From positions 24,120,410 to 24,184,409 of the forward strand of contig NC_133223.1 in the NCBI RefSeq assembly GCF_040436345.1: a stretch of 64,000 nucleotides of DNA. Reading direction: 5' to 3'. The translations under genes were made by a program, and so were the position numbers. Below the pieces are notes generated by a model, which saw only the letters and a list, made by a program, of their open reading frames with translations, had not been told where the DNA came from and ran no database searches. Origin of the DNA: Pagrus major (Eukaryota; Chordata; Actinopteri; Spariformes; Sparidae). Shown here piece by piece: positions 19,754-30,307 of this stretch (the stretch's first letter is position 1; each line of letters starts with the position of its first letter).

Positions 19754-20704
19754 ATGGAAAATGTTTCTATTGTGAGCATTTTTATTCTAACAGGGTTAAA
19801 TGAGACAAATAACTACAGAGTAGTTCTCTTCACACTCACTTTACTGTATTACTGCATGATTTTGTTTTTCAATATGACTATCATCATGATCATCATTTTG
19901 GATAAAAACCTGCATGAACCTATGTATATTTTATTGTGCAGTTTTTGCATTAATGGACTTTATGGGACCGCAGGTTTCTACCCTAAATTAATCTTTGATC
20001 TACTGTCTTCTTCTCATGAAATCTCATATGAAGCATGTCTCCTACAGGCCTTTGTCATTTACTCTTTTGCTTGCAGTGATTTGTCTATTCTTGCCGTCAT
20101 GGCGTACGACAGATATCTGGCTATATGTCGACCACTGCACTACCACTCTTTCATGACTAAAAGCAGGCTCTCTAAGATGGTGTGTTTCTCCTGGATAACA
20201 CCTTTGTGCATCTTCTCCATCAATGTTGTGCTGACATCAAGACTCAGATTGTGCAGTACAACCATGAAAAAACTTCTATGTTTGAATTGGATAATTGTTA
20301 AACTTGCATGCCCTGACGCTAACACTATTCCAAACAATATAATTGCATATTTTACAATTTTCTTGTATGGGTCTCATGGGTTTTTCGTCATTTGGACTTA
20401 TATGCATCTCATCAAAACTTCTGTGAGGTCCAAAGATGACAGAGTAAAGTTTATGCAGACATGTGTGCCCCATTTAGCCTCTTTAACTACATTTGTGGCT
20501 ACAATACTTTTTGATTTGATGTACATGCGATTTGGCTCCACAGATTTACCTCAAAGCCTTCAAAACTTCATCTCTATAGAATTTCTGCTCATTCCTCCTG
20601 TTTTGAATCCTCTGATATATGGATTCAAACTGACCAAAATACGACACAGAATTCTGGGTTTTTTTTCATGTTCAAAGAAAATTACATCTTCCTCAAAGTT
20701 TTGA
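19754..20704 (+). CDS. Odorant receptor OR6, altered C-terminus
   Basis: Single-exon odorant receptor, 316 residues. Core motifs are as in OR7, its duplicate: MAYDRYLAICRPLHYHSFMT, then SRLSKMVCFSW where OR3-OR5 have RRVCQMVCFSW, and Ser-Ile-Asn-Val-Val in TM4. All seven TM segments and PPVLNPLIYG are intact. Near the end a T-run is one base longer than expected (GGG followed by eight T) compared with OR7, so the last residues read SCSKKITSSSKF instead of HVQRK. This changes only the cytoplasmic tail and adds seven residues; function is probably kept. Confidence 0.93.
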   Translation: MENVSIVSIFILTGLNETNNYRVVLFTLTLLYYCMILFFNMTIIMIIILDKNLHEPMYILLCSFCINGLYGTAGFYPKLIFDLLSSSHEISYEACLLQAFVIYSFACSDLSILAVMAYDRYLAICRPLHYHSFMTKSRLSKMVCFSWITPLCIFSINVVLTSRLRLCSTTMKKLLCLNWIIVKLACPDANTIPNNIIAYFTIFLYGSHGFFVIWTYMHLIKTSVRSKDDRVKFMQTCVPHLASLTTFVATILFDLMYMRFGSTDLPQSLQNFISIEFLLIPPVLNPLIYGFKLTKIRHRILGFFSCSKKITSSSKF

Positions 20705-21474
20705 CAAAGATCAAATGTTTTCTTCACGATATATTATGATCTCTGGGTTAAGGTTTGTGTTTCTATGTGACTGATGAAAGCAGGTTTCAGTATATGTTGA
20801 CCGACCAAACATTTAACTTTTCTATTTTTATTAAAGATCATTCAACATGTTGTTTTTTTAATGTATTTCTGATATGCTACATGTGACAAATTTGTATCTT
20901 TCTTTTTGTTCCTGCATGTAATGTATTTAGAGTATTGTAAATCATCCTGATGTTTTCTCCATCACATAAAACAGTATAACACATGTATACTGGTGCACTT
21001 TAACTATGCACCTGATTTAACCTGACCAGAGGATGTGTTGATTAACATGTTCACTTATAAAACTCTCTGAATCAGAGCTCTCTTTGCTGTGGTGCCTCGT
21101 CCTGAAAGGGCTGAATATTTCATATATCGCCACACAGCATGGCATTTTACAGTTATTGTTATTAAAATATATATATATTTTAAAAATCTAGCAGAATTAA
21201 ATCTATATTAAACTGAATATTAGTGTTTGATATTTTACAAATATACAGAGACAAAGAGATGAGAAAAAATTGGTTTCTTATTTCCCTCATAATGACCCAC
21301 CCACAGTCTGGCTGCTGGTTTATAAACAACTTTGCAAAGAAGTTTATTAAGTTCCTGATAAATATCAGTTTTATATAGCAAGTGTCATACGGAAACACAA
21401 GGTACAAGGTTCAAGGTAAATTTAATGTTATGATTTTTAAACTAGGGTTTAAAGTCTTGATGATGAATTGAGGA

Positions 21475-21600
21475 GTGTCACGGCCTGGGGAGAGAAGCTG
21501 CTCTATAGTCTGGTGGTATGTGTGGTGTACCTCTGTATCTCTTGCCAGATGGCAGCAGGGTGAACAGACCGTGGCTGGTGTGGATGTTGTCTACAGTAAA
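21475..21600 (-). mobile_element. Rex1-like LINE 3' end fragment
   Basis: Minus-strand reading gives HGLFTLLPSGKRYRGTPHIP and RAASLPRP, the C-terminal signature of the same LINE family seen at 5676. Only about 125 bases remain. Confidence 0.6.
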
Positions 21601-22239
21601 TCTGCAAGTAATCTGAAGACAGTGTCATACAGGTATACTAACAAGTGTTAGGGGCCTCTAGTCTGAATCACAATGTTTGTATACAATAACGTTCTGGCAG
21701 AAAAACCCTGCATCACGCATTAGCTTGCATACAATTTCATTCTCTCTTTTCATGATGTTATCTCAAAGTGTATCCTGTACATTTAATTAAATCCAAATGC
21801 ACGTGTGATGCTTTCATATTTTATTATTAACAACACTTTCACTAACGTTAGGTCAGAGACCTAATTGACCTGTTGGGCCACAGACTAAAGAAAATGACAG
21901 CTTGAGTTTACCCGAAGCTAGCAGTTAGCATAAGATGTTGCATAAGACACTAGCAAAGCAACACAGTACATAAAATATCAGACAATTGTGTTTTACTATG
22001 TACCTTTGCACATTACAGTTATGGCTGAAAATGAACACAACTTGACAAGTTGGCCTCCTCGGAAGTGACTTTTTTTGTTAGCGCGACGTCATGGTGATTC
22101 ATTCGATAGCATGTCATCAACATTACACAAAAGGCCATTGAGCATGTAACACAGGCCTTTTTTTCACAGCAAACACGTCAGCTGTTGTTGGCCCTATTTA
22201 AACGTCCCAGTTAATTATGGCAGTGTGCGCCAGAATGCA

Positions 22240-22600
22240 CAGAAAGTACAGATATTTGTGTTCAAATGTAGTGAGTAAAAGTTAAAATAAATACTTAAGT
22301 AATGTACAGATACCTGAAAAAATCTACTTACGAACAGTAACAATGTATTTGTACAGCACATCATTACTTCCCACCACTGACCATATCTAAACACAGCATT
22401 GTCACAACATGAAATAAAGACTTGAACATAATGAAATGTAAAGTATCCATACTTTGCAGAAACGTACATATAATTATTGTTATGACCACATCAAATAAAG
22501 AGATAACAACTAAAACTGGTTAGCAAAATAGTGTTATGAAAATAGTCAGTAGTTGTAGCTTTAATGATAATAATATGTTTTTTTTGGATGGATGTTGTCA
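22240..22600. repeat. Block repeated before OR8, with hAT-like MITE
   Basis: About 350 bases, from GTACAGATATTTGTGTTCAA to TTTTTTTTGGATGGATGTTG, recur at 26612-26975. Inside is the minus-strand copy of a frequent fish miniature element (ATTACTTCCCACCACTGACC at its end), related to the one at 46747. Confidence 0.7.
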
Positions 22601-22604
22601 AAAT

Positions 22605-22962
22605 ATTATTTTAGAAAATGAAATTAATGTCGAGTATACACAATTAATTTACATGTAATATTTTAAGTACTTATAATTACGAATTTATCTAGTTTTAACA
22701 TGAATAAGACTTTTCTGTGTCAGACTTTTTTTTCCCCCTCTTTTCTCAAGAGTCAATGTTGATGCTGGCCAAACTAATGAGCTGGTTATTGTGATAAGTG
22801 CTATGCTAAAAGAGAAAACAGAGTTTGAATTCCTCTGTGTTTTGTTGTTGTAGCCAAGCTGTTACTAATAGAGCGTGTAAAGGCAAACGCCCTGTACTCA
22901 TATGACCATTTATGCTGTGAGACGGTGGAAGAAGCATTTGACAAGACGGGTGTTCTCTGATA
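22605..22962 (+). promoter_or_regulatory. Conserved upstream block of OR7
   Basis: Full-length form of the shared OR block: TAAT cores, GAGTCAATGTTGATGCTGG, CAAACTAATGAGCTGG, acceptor-like CTGTGTTTTGTTGTTGTAG and the invariant pre-ATG bases. TCTCAAGAG is preceded by TTTT here instead of TTGT. Confidence 0.45.
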
Positions 22963-23892
22963 ATGGAAAATGTTTCTATTGTAAGAATTTTTATTCTAAC
23001 AGGGTTAAATGAGACAAATAACTACAGAGTAGTTCTCTTCACACTCACTTTACTGTATTACTGCATGATTTTGTTTTTCAATATGACTATCATCATGATC
23101 ATCATTTTGGATAAAAACCTGCATGAACCTATGTATATTTTATTGTGCAGTTTTTGCATTAATGGACTTTATGGGACCGCAGGTTTCTACCCTAAATTCA
23201 TCTTTGATCTACTGTCTTCTTCTCATGAAATCTCATATGAAGCATGTCTCCTACAGGCCTTTGTCATTTACTCTTTTGCTTGCAGTGATTTGTCTATTCT
23301 TGCCGTCATGGCGTACGACAGATATCTGGCTATATGTCGACCACTGCACTACCACTCTTTCATGACTAAAAGCAGGCTCTCTAAGATGGTGTGTTTCTCC
23401 TGGATAACACCTTTGTGCATCTTCTCCATCAATGTTGTGCTGACATCGAGACTCAGATTGTGCAGTACAAACATTAAAAAACTTCTATGTTTGAATTGGA
23501 TAATTGTTAAACTTGCATGCCCTGACGCTAACACTATTCCAAACAATATATTTGCATATTTTACAATTTTCTTTTATGTGTCTCATGGGCTTTTCGTCAT
23601 TTGGACTTATATGCATCTCATCATAACTTCTGTGAGGTCCAAAGATGACAGAGTAAAGTTTATGCAGACATGTGTGCCCCATTTAACCTCTTTAACTACG
23701 TTTGTGGCTACAATAGTTTTTGATTTGATGTACATGCGATTTGGCTCCACAGATTTACCTCAAAGCCTTCAAAACTTCATCTCTATAGAATTTCTGCTCA
23801 TTCCTCCTGTTTTGAATCCTCTGATATATGGATTTAAACTGACCAAAATACGACACAGAATTCTGGGCTTTTTTCATGTTCAAAGAAAATGA
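22963..23892 (+). CDS. Odorant receptor OR7
   Basis: Single-exon odorant receptor, 309 residues, tandem duplicate of OR6. Signatures: LHEPMYILLCSFC, MAYDRYLAICRPLHY, KSRLSKMVCFSW, KFMQTCVPHL, PPVLNPLIYG and tail HVQRK. It differs from OR6 at few sites: Ile6-Arg-Ile for Ile-Ser-Ile at the N-terminus, Asn170-Ile in the second loop, Phe197 and Phe204 near TM5, Leu210 for Phe, Ile221 for Lys, and Thr242 for Ala. Intact frame with a normal family-length tail. Confidence 0.95.
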   Translation: MENVSIVRIFILTGLNETNNYRVVLFTLTLLYYCMILFFNMTIIMIIILDKNLHEPMYILLCSFCINGLYGTAGFYPKFIFDLLSSSHEISYEACLLQAFVIYSFACSDLSILAVMAYDRYLAICRPLHYHSFMTKSRLSKMVCFSWITPLCIFSINVVLTSRLRLCSTNIKKLLCLNWIIVKLACPDANTIPNNIFAYFTIFFYVSHGLFVIWTYMHLIITSVRSKDDRVKFMQTCVPHLTSLTTFVATIVFDLMYMRFGSTDLPQSLQNFISIEFLLIPPVLNPLIYGFKLTKIRHRILGFFHVQRK

Positions 23893-26599
23893 CATCTTCC
23901 TCAAAGTTTTGACAAAGATCAAATGTTTTCTTTACGATATATTATGATCTCTGGGTTAAGGTTTGTGTTTCTATGTGACTGATGAAAGCAGGTTTCAGTA
24001 TATGTTGACCAACAAAACATTTAACTTTTCTATTTTTGTTAAAGATCCTTCAACATGTTGTTTTTTTAATGTATTTCTGATATGCTACATGTGACAGATG
24101 CACATTTTTATCTTTCTTTTTGTTCCTGCATGTAATGTATTTAGAGTATTGTAAATCATCCTGATGTTTTCTCCATCACACAAAACAGTATAACACATGT
24201 ATACTGGTGCACTTTAACTATGCACCTGATTTAACCTGACCAGAGGATGTGTTGATTAACATGTTCACTTATAAAACTCTCTGAATCAGAGCTCTCTTTG
24301 CTGTGGTGCCTCGTCCTGAAAGGGCTGAATATTTCATATATCGCCACACAGCATGGCATTGTACAGTTATTGTTATTAAAAAATATATATTTAAAAAATC
24401 AGGCAGAATTAAATCTATATTAAACTGAATATTAGTGTTTTGACGTTTTACAAATATACCGAGACAAAGAGATGAGAAAAAATTGGTTTCTTATTTCCCT
24501 CATAATGACCCACCCACAGTCTGGCTGCTGGTTTACAAACAACTTTGCAAAGAAGTTTATTAAGTTCCTGATAAATATCAGTTTTATATAGCAAGTGTCA
24601 TACTGAAACACAAGGTACAAGGTTCAAGGTAAATTTAATGTCATGATTTTTAAACTAGGGTTTAATGTCTTGATGATGAATTGTGGAGTGTCACGGCCTG
24701 GGGAGAGAAGCTGCTCTATAGTCTGGTGGTATGTGTGGTGTACCTCTGTATCTTTTGCCAGATGGCAGCAGGGTGAACAGACCGTGGCTGGTGTGGATGT
24801 TGTCTACAGTAAATCTGCAAGTAATCTGAAGACAGTGTCATACAGGTATACTAACAAGTGTTAGGGGCCTCTAGACTGAATCACAATGTTTGTATACAAT
24901 AACGTTCTGGCAGAAAAACCCTGCATCACGCATTAGCTTGCATACAACTTCATGCTCTCTTTTCATGATGTTATCTCAAAGTGTAGCCTGTACATTTAAT
25001 TAAATCCAAATGCACGTGTGATGCTTTCATATTTCATTATTAACAACACTTTCAATAACGTTAGGTCAGAGACCTAATTTACCTGTTGGGCCACAGACTA
25101 AAGAAAATGACAGCTTGAGTTTACCCGAAGCTAGCAGTTAGCATAAGATGTTGCATAAGACACTAGCAAAGCAACACAGTACATAAAATATCAGACAATT
25201 GTGTTTTACTATATACCTTTGCACATTACAGTTATGGCTGAAAATGAACACAACTTGACAAGTTGGCCTCCTCGGAAGTGACTTTTTTTTGTTAGCGCAA
25301 CGTCATGGTGATTCATTCGATAGCATGTCATCAACATTATACAAAAGGCCATTGAGCATGTAACACAGGCCTTTTTTTCACAGCAAACATGTCAGCTGTT
25401 GTTGGCCCCTTTTAAACGTCCCAGTTAATCATGGCAGTGTGCGCCAGAATGTATTCATACCAAAACCCTGAAACTAAAGTAGCTAAATGTAATTCAGAAC
25501 TCATTTTCATTTATTTCATTTTATACTTCTGTGCTTTTCCTACTGTGAGATGTCAGATTGACTTCTAGCTAATTGGGAAAGGTCTTTTGAGCTTAATACA
25601 AATATTTGTGGTTTATTGATAAACACAGTATCACACACTTAGCTTGAGGTATTTTTTTTTTTTCATTGACCCATATTTCTCCCATGTTTTGCTTGTTTTG
25701 TTTTATTGTTTAATTACACTCTCATGTTATGTTGGTGTGTAAAGACTGATAGACTGTCATGTCTTTGACCCTCCTTGCAGTTTTGTTGCACTTCTTTGTT
25801 TGGGATAATTTAGAACTTACATTTTTTTTTATTTGTTTGTGAAGTTTGATGACTTTAGCCTGTGCAGAAGTTTAATTGGCCAGAATAAGTGGGAACATCT
25901 GTGTGGATGTGCTGGGCCTTTAAAAAGCAACTGAACACCGTGATTTAGCTTCAACACAACCCCATCACCAACGCAAAAAGTGCATTCTGAGCCCTGACTC
26001 AGAATTTTTATCGAAATAAAAACTGTCCCATGTAAACGATATTACCTGATTATTTACTGGCTGCCTTCTTTCTGCACATGTCCACCATCTTCACCTAAAC
26101 GTGTACTGATGTACGTTTCTCCACTTACCAAAGATGGCGGCTTCTAAGTTCAACTGGTCTGCTGCGGAGAGTTTGTCTTAGAGAAGTTAACATAGACGAG
26201 TACAGGCTATGAAATTTACTCATACTTAGTATAAAGTAAATAGTATCCCTCTGAAGGACATTTCTACCGGCCATTTCTGTACAAAACTAACTGACCCTCA
26301 CGTCATATTAATATAATTCAAAGACTACTAAACTTAAAGGTAGAATCAGTAGGATTTGTCCGAACTGTTCGTAAACACACCACAAATATAGTTGTATAAT
26401 TGTTCAGTCCCATTCCCAGGACGTTAAATACCGACATTTTGAGTTGGTAAAGCATCCCAAACAGCATACGCTTCATATATAAACACAGTTTTGTGATGTT
26501 GGGAAGGTGGCGTGCAATGACACAAAATTTTAAAAAATGAAAAAAAATAATTACCCTCATATGCAATTAAACTAAAGTAATAAATCCTGTTTTGAAAAT
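23893..26599. other. OR7-OR8 spacer
   Basis: No gene seen. To about 25451 it copies the OR6 flank, including a Rex1-like end at 24683-24810. From 25452 to 26599 it is single-copy within the window, with AT-rich sequence and short repeat scraps (for example 26340-26480). The 73-codon open frame at 24643 lies on the LINE scrap. Confidence 0.6.
24683..24810 (-). mobile_element. Rex1-like LINE 3' end fragment, duplicate
   Basis: Same as 21475-21600, one of the differences being TCTTTTGCCAGATGG for TCTCTTGCCAGATGG. Confidence 0.6.
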
Positions 26600-26980
26600 G
26601 TAAGGAGCGTAAAGTACAGATATTTGTGTTCAAATGTAGTGAGTAAAAGTGAAAAGTTGTCAAAAAATAAATACTTCAGTAAAGCAGAGATACCTGGAAA
26701 AAATCTACTAACCAACAGTAACAATGTATTTGTACAGCACTTCATTACTTCCCACCACTGACCATATCTAAACACAGCATTGTCACAACATGAAATAAAG
26801 ACTTAATGACATAATGAAACGTAAAGTATCCATACTTCGCAAAAACGTACATATAATTATTGTTATGACCACATCAAATAAATAGATAACAACTAAAACT
26901 GATTAGTAAAATAGTGTTATGAAAATAGTCAGTAGTTGTAGCTTTAATGATAATATTTTTTTTTTTGGACGGATGTTGGA
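26600..26980. repeat. Copy of the 22240 block, upstream of OR8
   Basis: About 350 bases matching 22240-22600, again ending in a T-run and GGA(C/T)GGATGTTG. It sits where OR7 has its promoter block boundary, but OR8 then has different sequence. Confidence 0.7.
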
Positions 26981-27180
26981 CTAGATGAATCTGCTGCCTG
27001 TAGTAATTACTTGGAGTCGGAACAATGATCTGAGTTTGAACTCCCAAGTGGAATGCTGTCATAGTCTAAGCTGGTAATAATAGATGGTGTGGAGGGAAAC
27101 CAGAGACACTCTCTGTAACTCTGTGATCACATCCTGTGTGCTGTGACACTGGACAGGTAGATTTTTTTGTTTGTGTAATC

Positions 27181-28110
27181 ATGGATAATGTTTCTGTTGT
27201 CAGAGTTTTCTCTCTCTCTGGGATAAATGAGACAATGAATTACAGAATCACCATCTTTTCACTCACTTTACTGTGTTACTGTGTGATTTTGTTTGTCAAT
27301 ATTGCTCTCATCTTGATTATTATTTTAGATGAAAACCTGCATGAACCTATGTACGTTTTATTGTGCAGTTTTTGCATTAATGGACTTTATGGGACCGCAG
27401 GCTTCTACCCCAAATTCCTCTTCGATCTACTGTCTTCTTCTCATGAAATCTCATATGAAGCATGTCTCCTACAGGCTTTTGTCATGTACTCTTTCGCTTG
27501 CTGTGAGATGTCCACTCTAGCCGTCATGGCTTACGACAGATATCTGGCTATATGTCGACCACTGCACTACCACTCTTTCATGACTAAGAGGAGGGTCTGT
27601 CAGATGGTGTGTTTCTCCTGGATAACACCTTTCTGCATGTTTTCTATCAGTATTATACTTACGTCCACGCTGAAGTTATGTGGTTCAAAAATTCAGAAAC
27701 TCTTTTGTGTGAACTGGATCATTTTTCAACTTGCCTGCCCTGAAAATGACACTCTTGCAAGTAGTATTATTTCACATGCAACAACTTTCATTTACGTGGC
27801 TCATGGGTTTTTCATAATTTGGACTTACATGCATCTTGTCGTAAAGTCTGTGAAGTCCAAAGATGACAGAGTGAAGTTTATGCAGACATGTGTGCCTCAC
27901 TTGACCTCTTTAGTCACTTTCCTTGTTGTAATAGTTTTTGATTTGATGTACATGCGATTTGGCTCCACAGATTTGCCTCAAAGCCTGCAAAACTTAATCG
28001 CTATAGAATTTCTGCTCATTCCTCCCGTCATGAATCCTCTGATTTATGGATTTAAACTGACCAAAATACGACATCGGATTTTAGGTTTAGTTTCTGTTGA
28101 CAGAAAATGA
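27181..28110 (+). CDS. Odorant receptor OR8, divergent subfamily member
   Basis: Single-exon odorant receptor, 309 residues from Met-Asp-Asn-Val-Ser at 27181. An in-frame ATG at 27136 would add 15 residues (CCDTGQVDFFVCVI...), but the family start favours 27181. Motifs: LHEPMYVLLCSFC, MAYDRYLAICRPLHY, KFMQTCVPHL, PPVMNPLIYG. N-terminus, TM1, TM4-TM5 (LKLCGSKIQKLFC, NDTLASSIISH) and tail (VSVDRK) differ clearly from OR3-OR7. The TM2-TM4 coding sequence (about 27345-27632) is almost identical to OR4, which points to gene conversion. Upstream DNA is unlike the other promoters, so regulation may differ. Confidence 0.95.
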   Translation: MDNVSVVRVFSLSGINETMNYRITIFSLTLLCYCVILFVNIALILIIILDENLHEPMYVLLCSFCINGLYGTAGFYPKFLFDLLSSSHEISYEACLLQAFVMYSFACCEMSTLAVMAYDRYLAICRPLHYHSFMTKRRVCQMVCFSWITPFCMFSISIILTSTLKLCGSKIQKLFCVNWIIFQLACPENDTLASSIISHATTFIYVAHGFFIIWTYMHLVVKSVKSKDDRVKFMQTCVPHLTSLVTFLVVIVFDLMYMRFGSTDLPQSLQNLIAIEFLLIPPVMNPLIYGFKLTKIRHRILGLVSVDRK

Positions 28111-29550
28111 CCTCTTTCATATTCAATATTCAAATTTCAACTCTTAAGTTTGGTTTAATTTCTTCATTTATTTGACATGAAGCCCCAAATGAACTGCATT
28201 TATTGTTTATAATAAGATTTTAATTTACAACACCTGTCCACAAGAGGTTTTTTAAATGTTAAATCTAGAAAGAAGAATGAAATACAGTCACAAATACAGT
28301 GCAATTACAAATGCAATGCAAGCAAAAATACAATAGAGGTATAAAAATATAAGTGTGCTTTTGTCTTAGGTGTGAGAACGGTGATGTTTCTCTTTCAGCC
28401 ATGTCTTCACGCCTTTGTTATAAACATTAAAGTTTTGAAGACTGATTGTCAAAGTGAGGTTTTGATCATTGCAATGTGACAGTTACCATTAAATAAATGT
28501 ATGTTATTTATTCTTACTCTTATTTGTTTGTTTATCCAACAAGAATTGTAAAGATGAACATTGTTTCATAGGAAAAAGTAACGCAACAGATGTGATGTTG
28601 TAATTTGTGCTGCTTGTTTCTCGTTAGACAATTATAGTCATCACGATAAAGAGTGAAACAATATATTTGATTTCAGGTTTGTATGTTTTATTCTGTTCAA
28701 GATGTATGAGGACTGCAGGCCTCAAAATGCCTTTTGACAAAGTGTTTAACTTTTCAATGTTTTTTAAGTAAATGAAACATAAATGAATATAAGCATATTA
28801 TTTTTTTCTGCTCTTTTTTTTGGAATACAACAAGCCTTACATCATACATTTATTTTTTCTGTTAAAGATCAAAAATAGAAACTTGTCTTAAACATTTAAC
28901 TCTTCAATGAGAGCTTTTGTTTGGGCCTTTGTGTAACTATAAATAATGGAATATTTTAGTTTTGACTGCATGACGTAGAACTGCCCTGACATGAGTTATT
29001 TACTGAGACTTCTCCAGAGCCAGAAAAGGCCTTTTACAACTGTTTTCACAGTCAATAGTAAGTATGTAAGTAGTGAACTGATTTCGCTGTGTAATATGAG
29101 TAGAGACATGTTTATTTATAAATGTATGCACATTTTACAAGTTACTAAAGCTACATTTTAAAGCTTTTTAGAATAAACACAGCTCACCCAGATGTTTTAA
29201 GTGTTTATTTATCAGATCAAACCTCTTCTCAGATTTTATTTAGTGTTCAAAAAAGTATTCCCAAGTCTTAATTTTCACCAGCAGACGAACATCAATACAA
29301 AGCTAGTAATCACTGTAGTATCAGTTAAATTGACAATGGTAGGGTCCAACTATCGAACTGAATCTATGGTGGTTGTTCAAAGTGTGAGGCTGCATCATTT
29401 TCACCCCTGTACTCATCACTCAGGAAGATCAACTTGCACCATCTTCTGGCGGTTTAAGGAAATGCAGTTAATTCTTTCAGTCTGACCAGAAGCAGAGATA
29501 ACACAAACTCCTCACACTGAAATTCACTCCAGCAGCATCTCAGTCATGCA
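28111..29550. other. Downstream edge of OR cluster
   Basis: AT-rich, no gene and no confident element recognised. Polyadenylation-type AATAAA at 28492-28497 could serve OR8, though this is weak. Confidence 0.5.
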
Positions 29551-29554
29551 TTTA

Positions 29555-29935
29555 TTTTCAGCAGGCTAGACTGCTGTAATGTTGTCTACAGGTCTTAAAT
29601 TTAAAAATCAATCAGACAGCTGCAGCTCGTCCCCACTGACTCCAAGAAAGTGGAGCACATACACCAATCTTTAAATGACTGCACTGGCTTCCTGTGTGTT
29701 AAAGAATAGATTTTAAAATCATGCTACTTGTCTATAAAGCTCTCAATGATCTCAAGCTTAAATACATCTTTGATTTACTTGTCAAAATGAATCATCTAGC
29801 CCCCTCAGGTGATCAAGGACAAGTTTATTCAGTGTTCCCAGGATCAAAACCAAGCAAAGTAACGAAGCTTTTAGTTTCTGTGCTCCTCACCTGTGAAACA
29901 AGCTTCCTGAACACCAGCGGTCTGTTAAACTGTTA
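29555..29935 (+). mobile_element. Decayed L2/CR1-like LINE tail
   Basis: Fragments of the LINE C-terminus read LDCCNVVYRS, then RIDFKIMLLVYKALNDLKLK, then TCETSFLNT, in changing frames. About 380 bases; no RT core. Unrelated copy to those at 11943 and 18130. Confidence 0.6.
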
Positions 29936-30307
29936 TTAAAAAATAAAGATCATGGCTTAAAATGTTTCTGATTATTGTGGCTTTTAAATAATTAGATTCA
30001 TAACTTCTTTTTTTATCGATAACTTTTTGCTTGTCTTATCTTTTAAATGCAATTTGATCTTTTTCTTAATGTCTTATTTATAATGTATTTTTAAAGTTTA
30101 GACAGCTGGACAGACAGCACAGCCACCTGAAGTTCTGGTACAGTCCACAAGTGCACATGCTCCTCAGAAAAAAGTGCACGGTGGTCATAGATAGTCTTTC
30201 CCAAGCTTTATCCAGGCGTCCTCTTGTAATCAAAGAAATGAATGTCCATGATCTGTCTAAAGACATCTCAAGTCTCACTCGCTGTTAGTGTTTGACTTCA
30301 TTAAACT

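Larger units (their letters stand above)
20705..22604. other. OR6-OR7 spacer
   Basis: No gene seen. AT-rich flank shared with OR7, a Rex1-like LINE end at 21475-21600, a stretch with TTAGCATAAGATG-type wording, then from about 22240 a hAT-like MITE-containing block that is repeated upstream of OR8. Confidence 0.6.
19441..25451. repeat. Tandem duplication carrying OR6 and OR7
   Basis: 19441-22237 recurs at about 22640-25451: promoter block, receptor, and about 1.5 kb of 3' flank with scattered substitutions. Unlike OR1-OR5, the 3' flank switches right after AACATTTAACT to TTTCTATTTTT, so these two lack the GGGATAAAAAGCAGC element. Confidence 0.85.
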
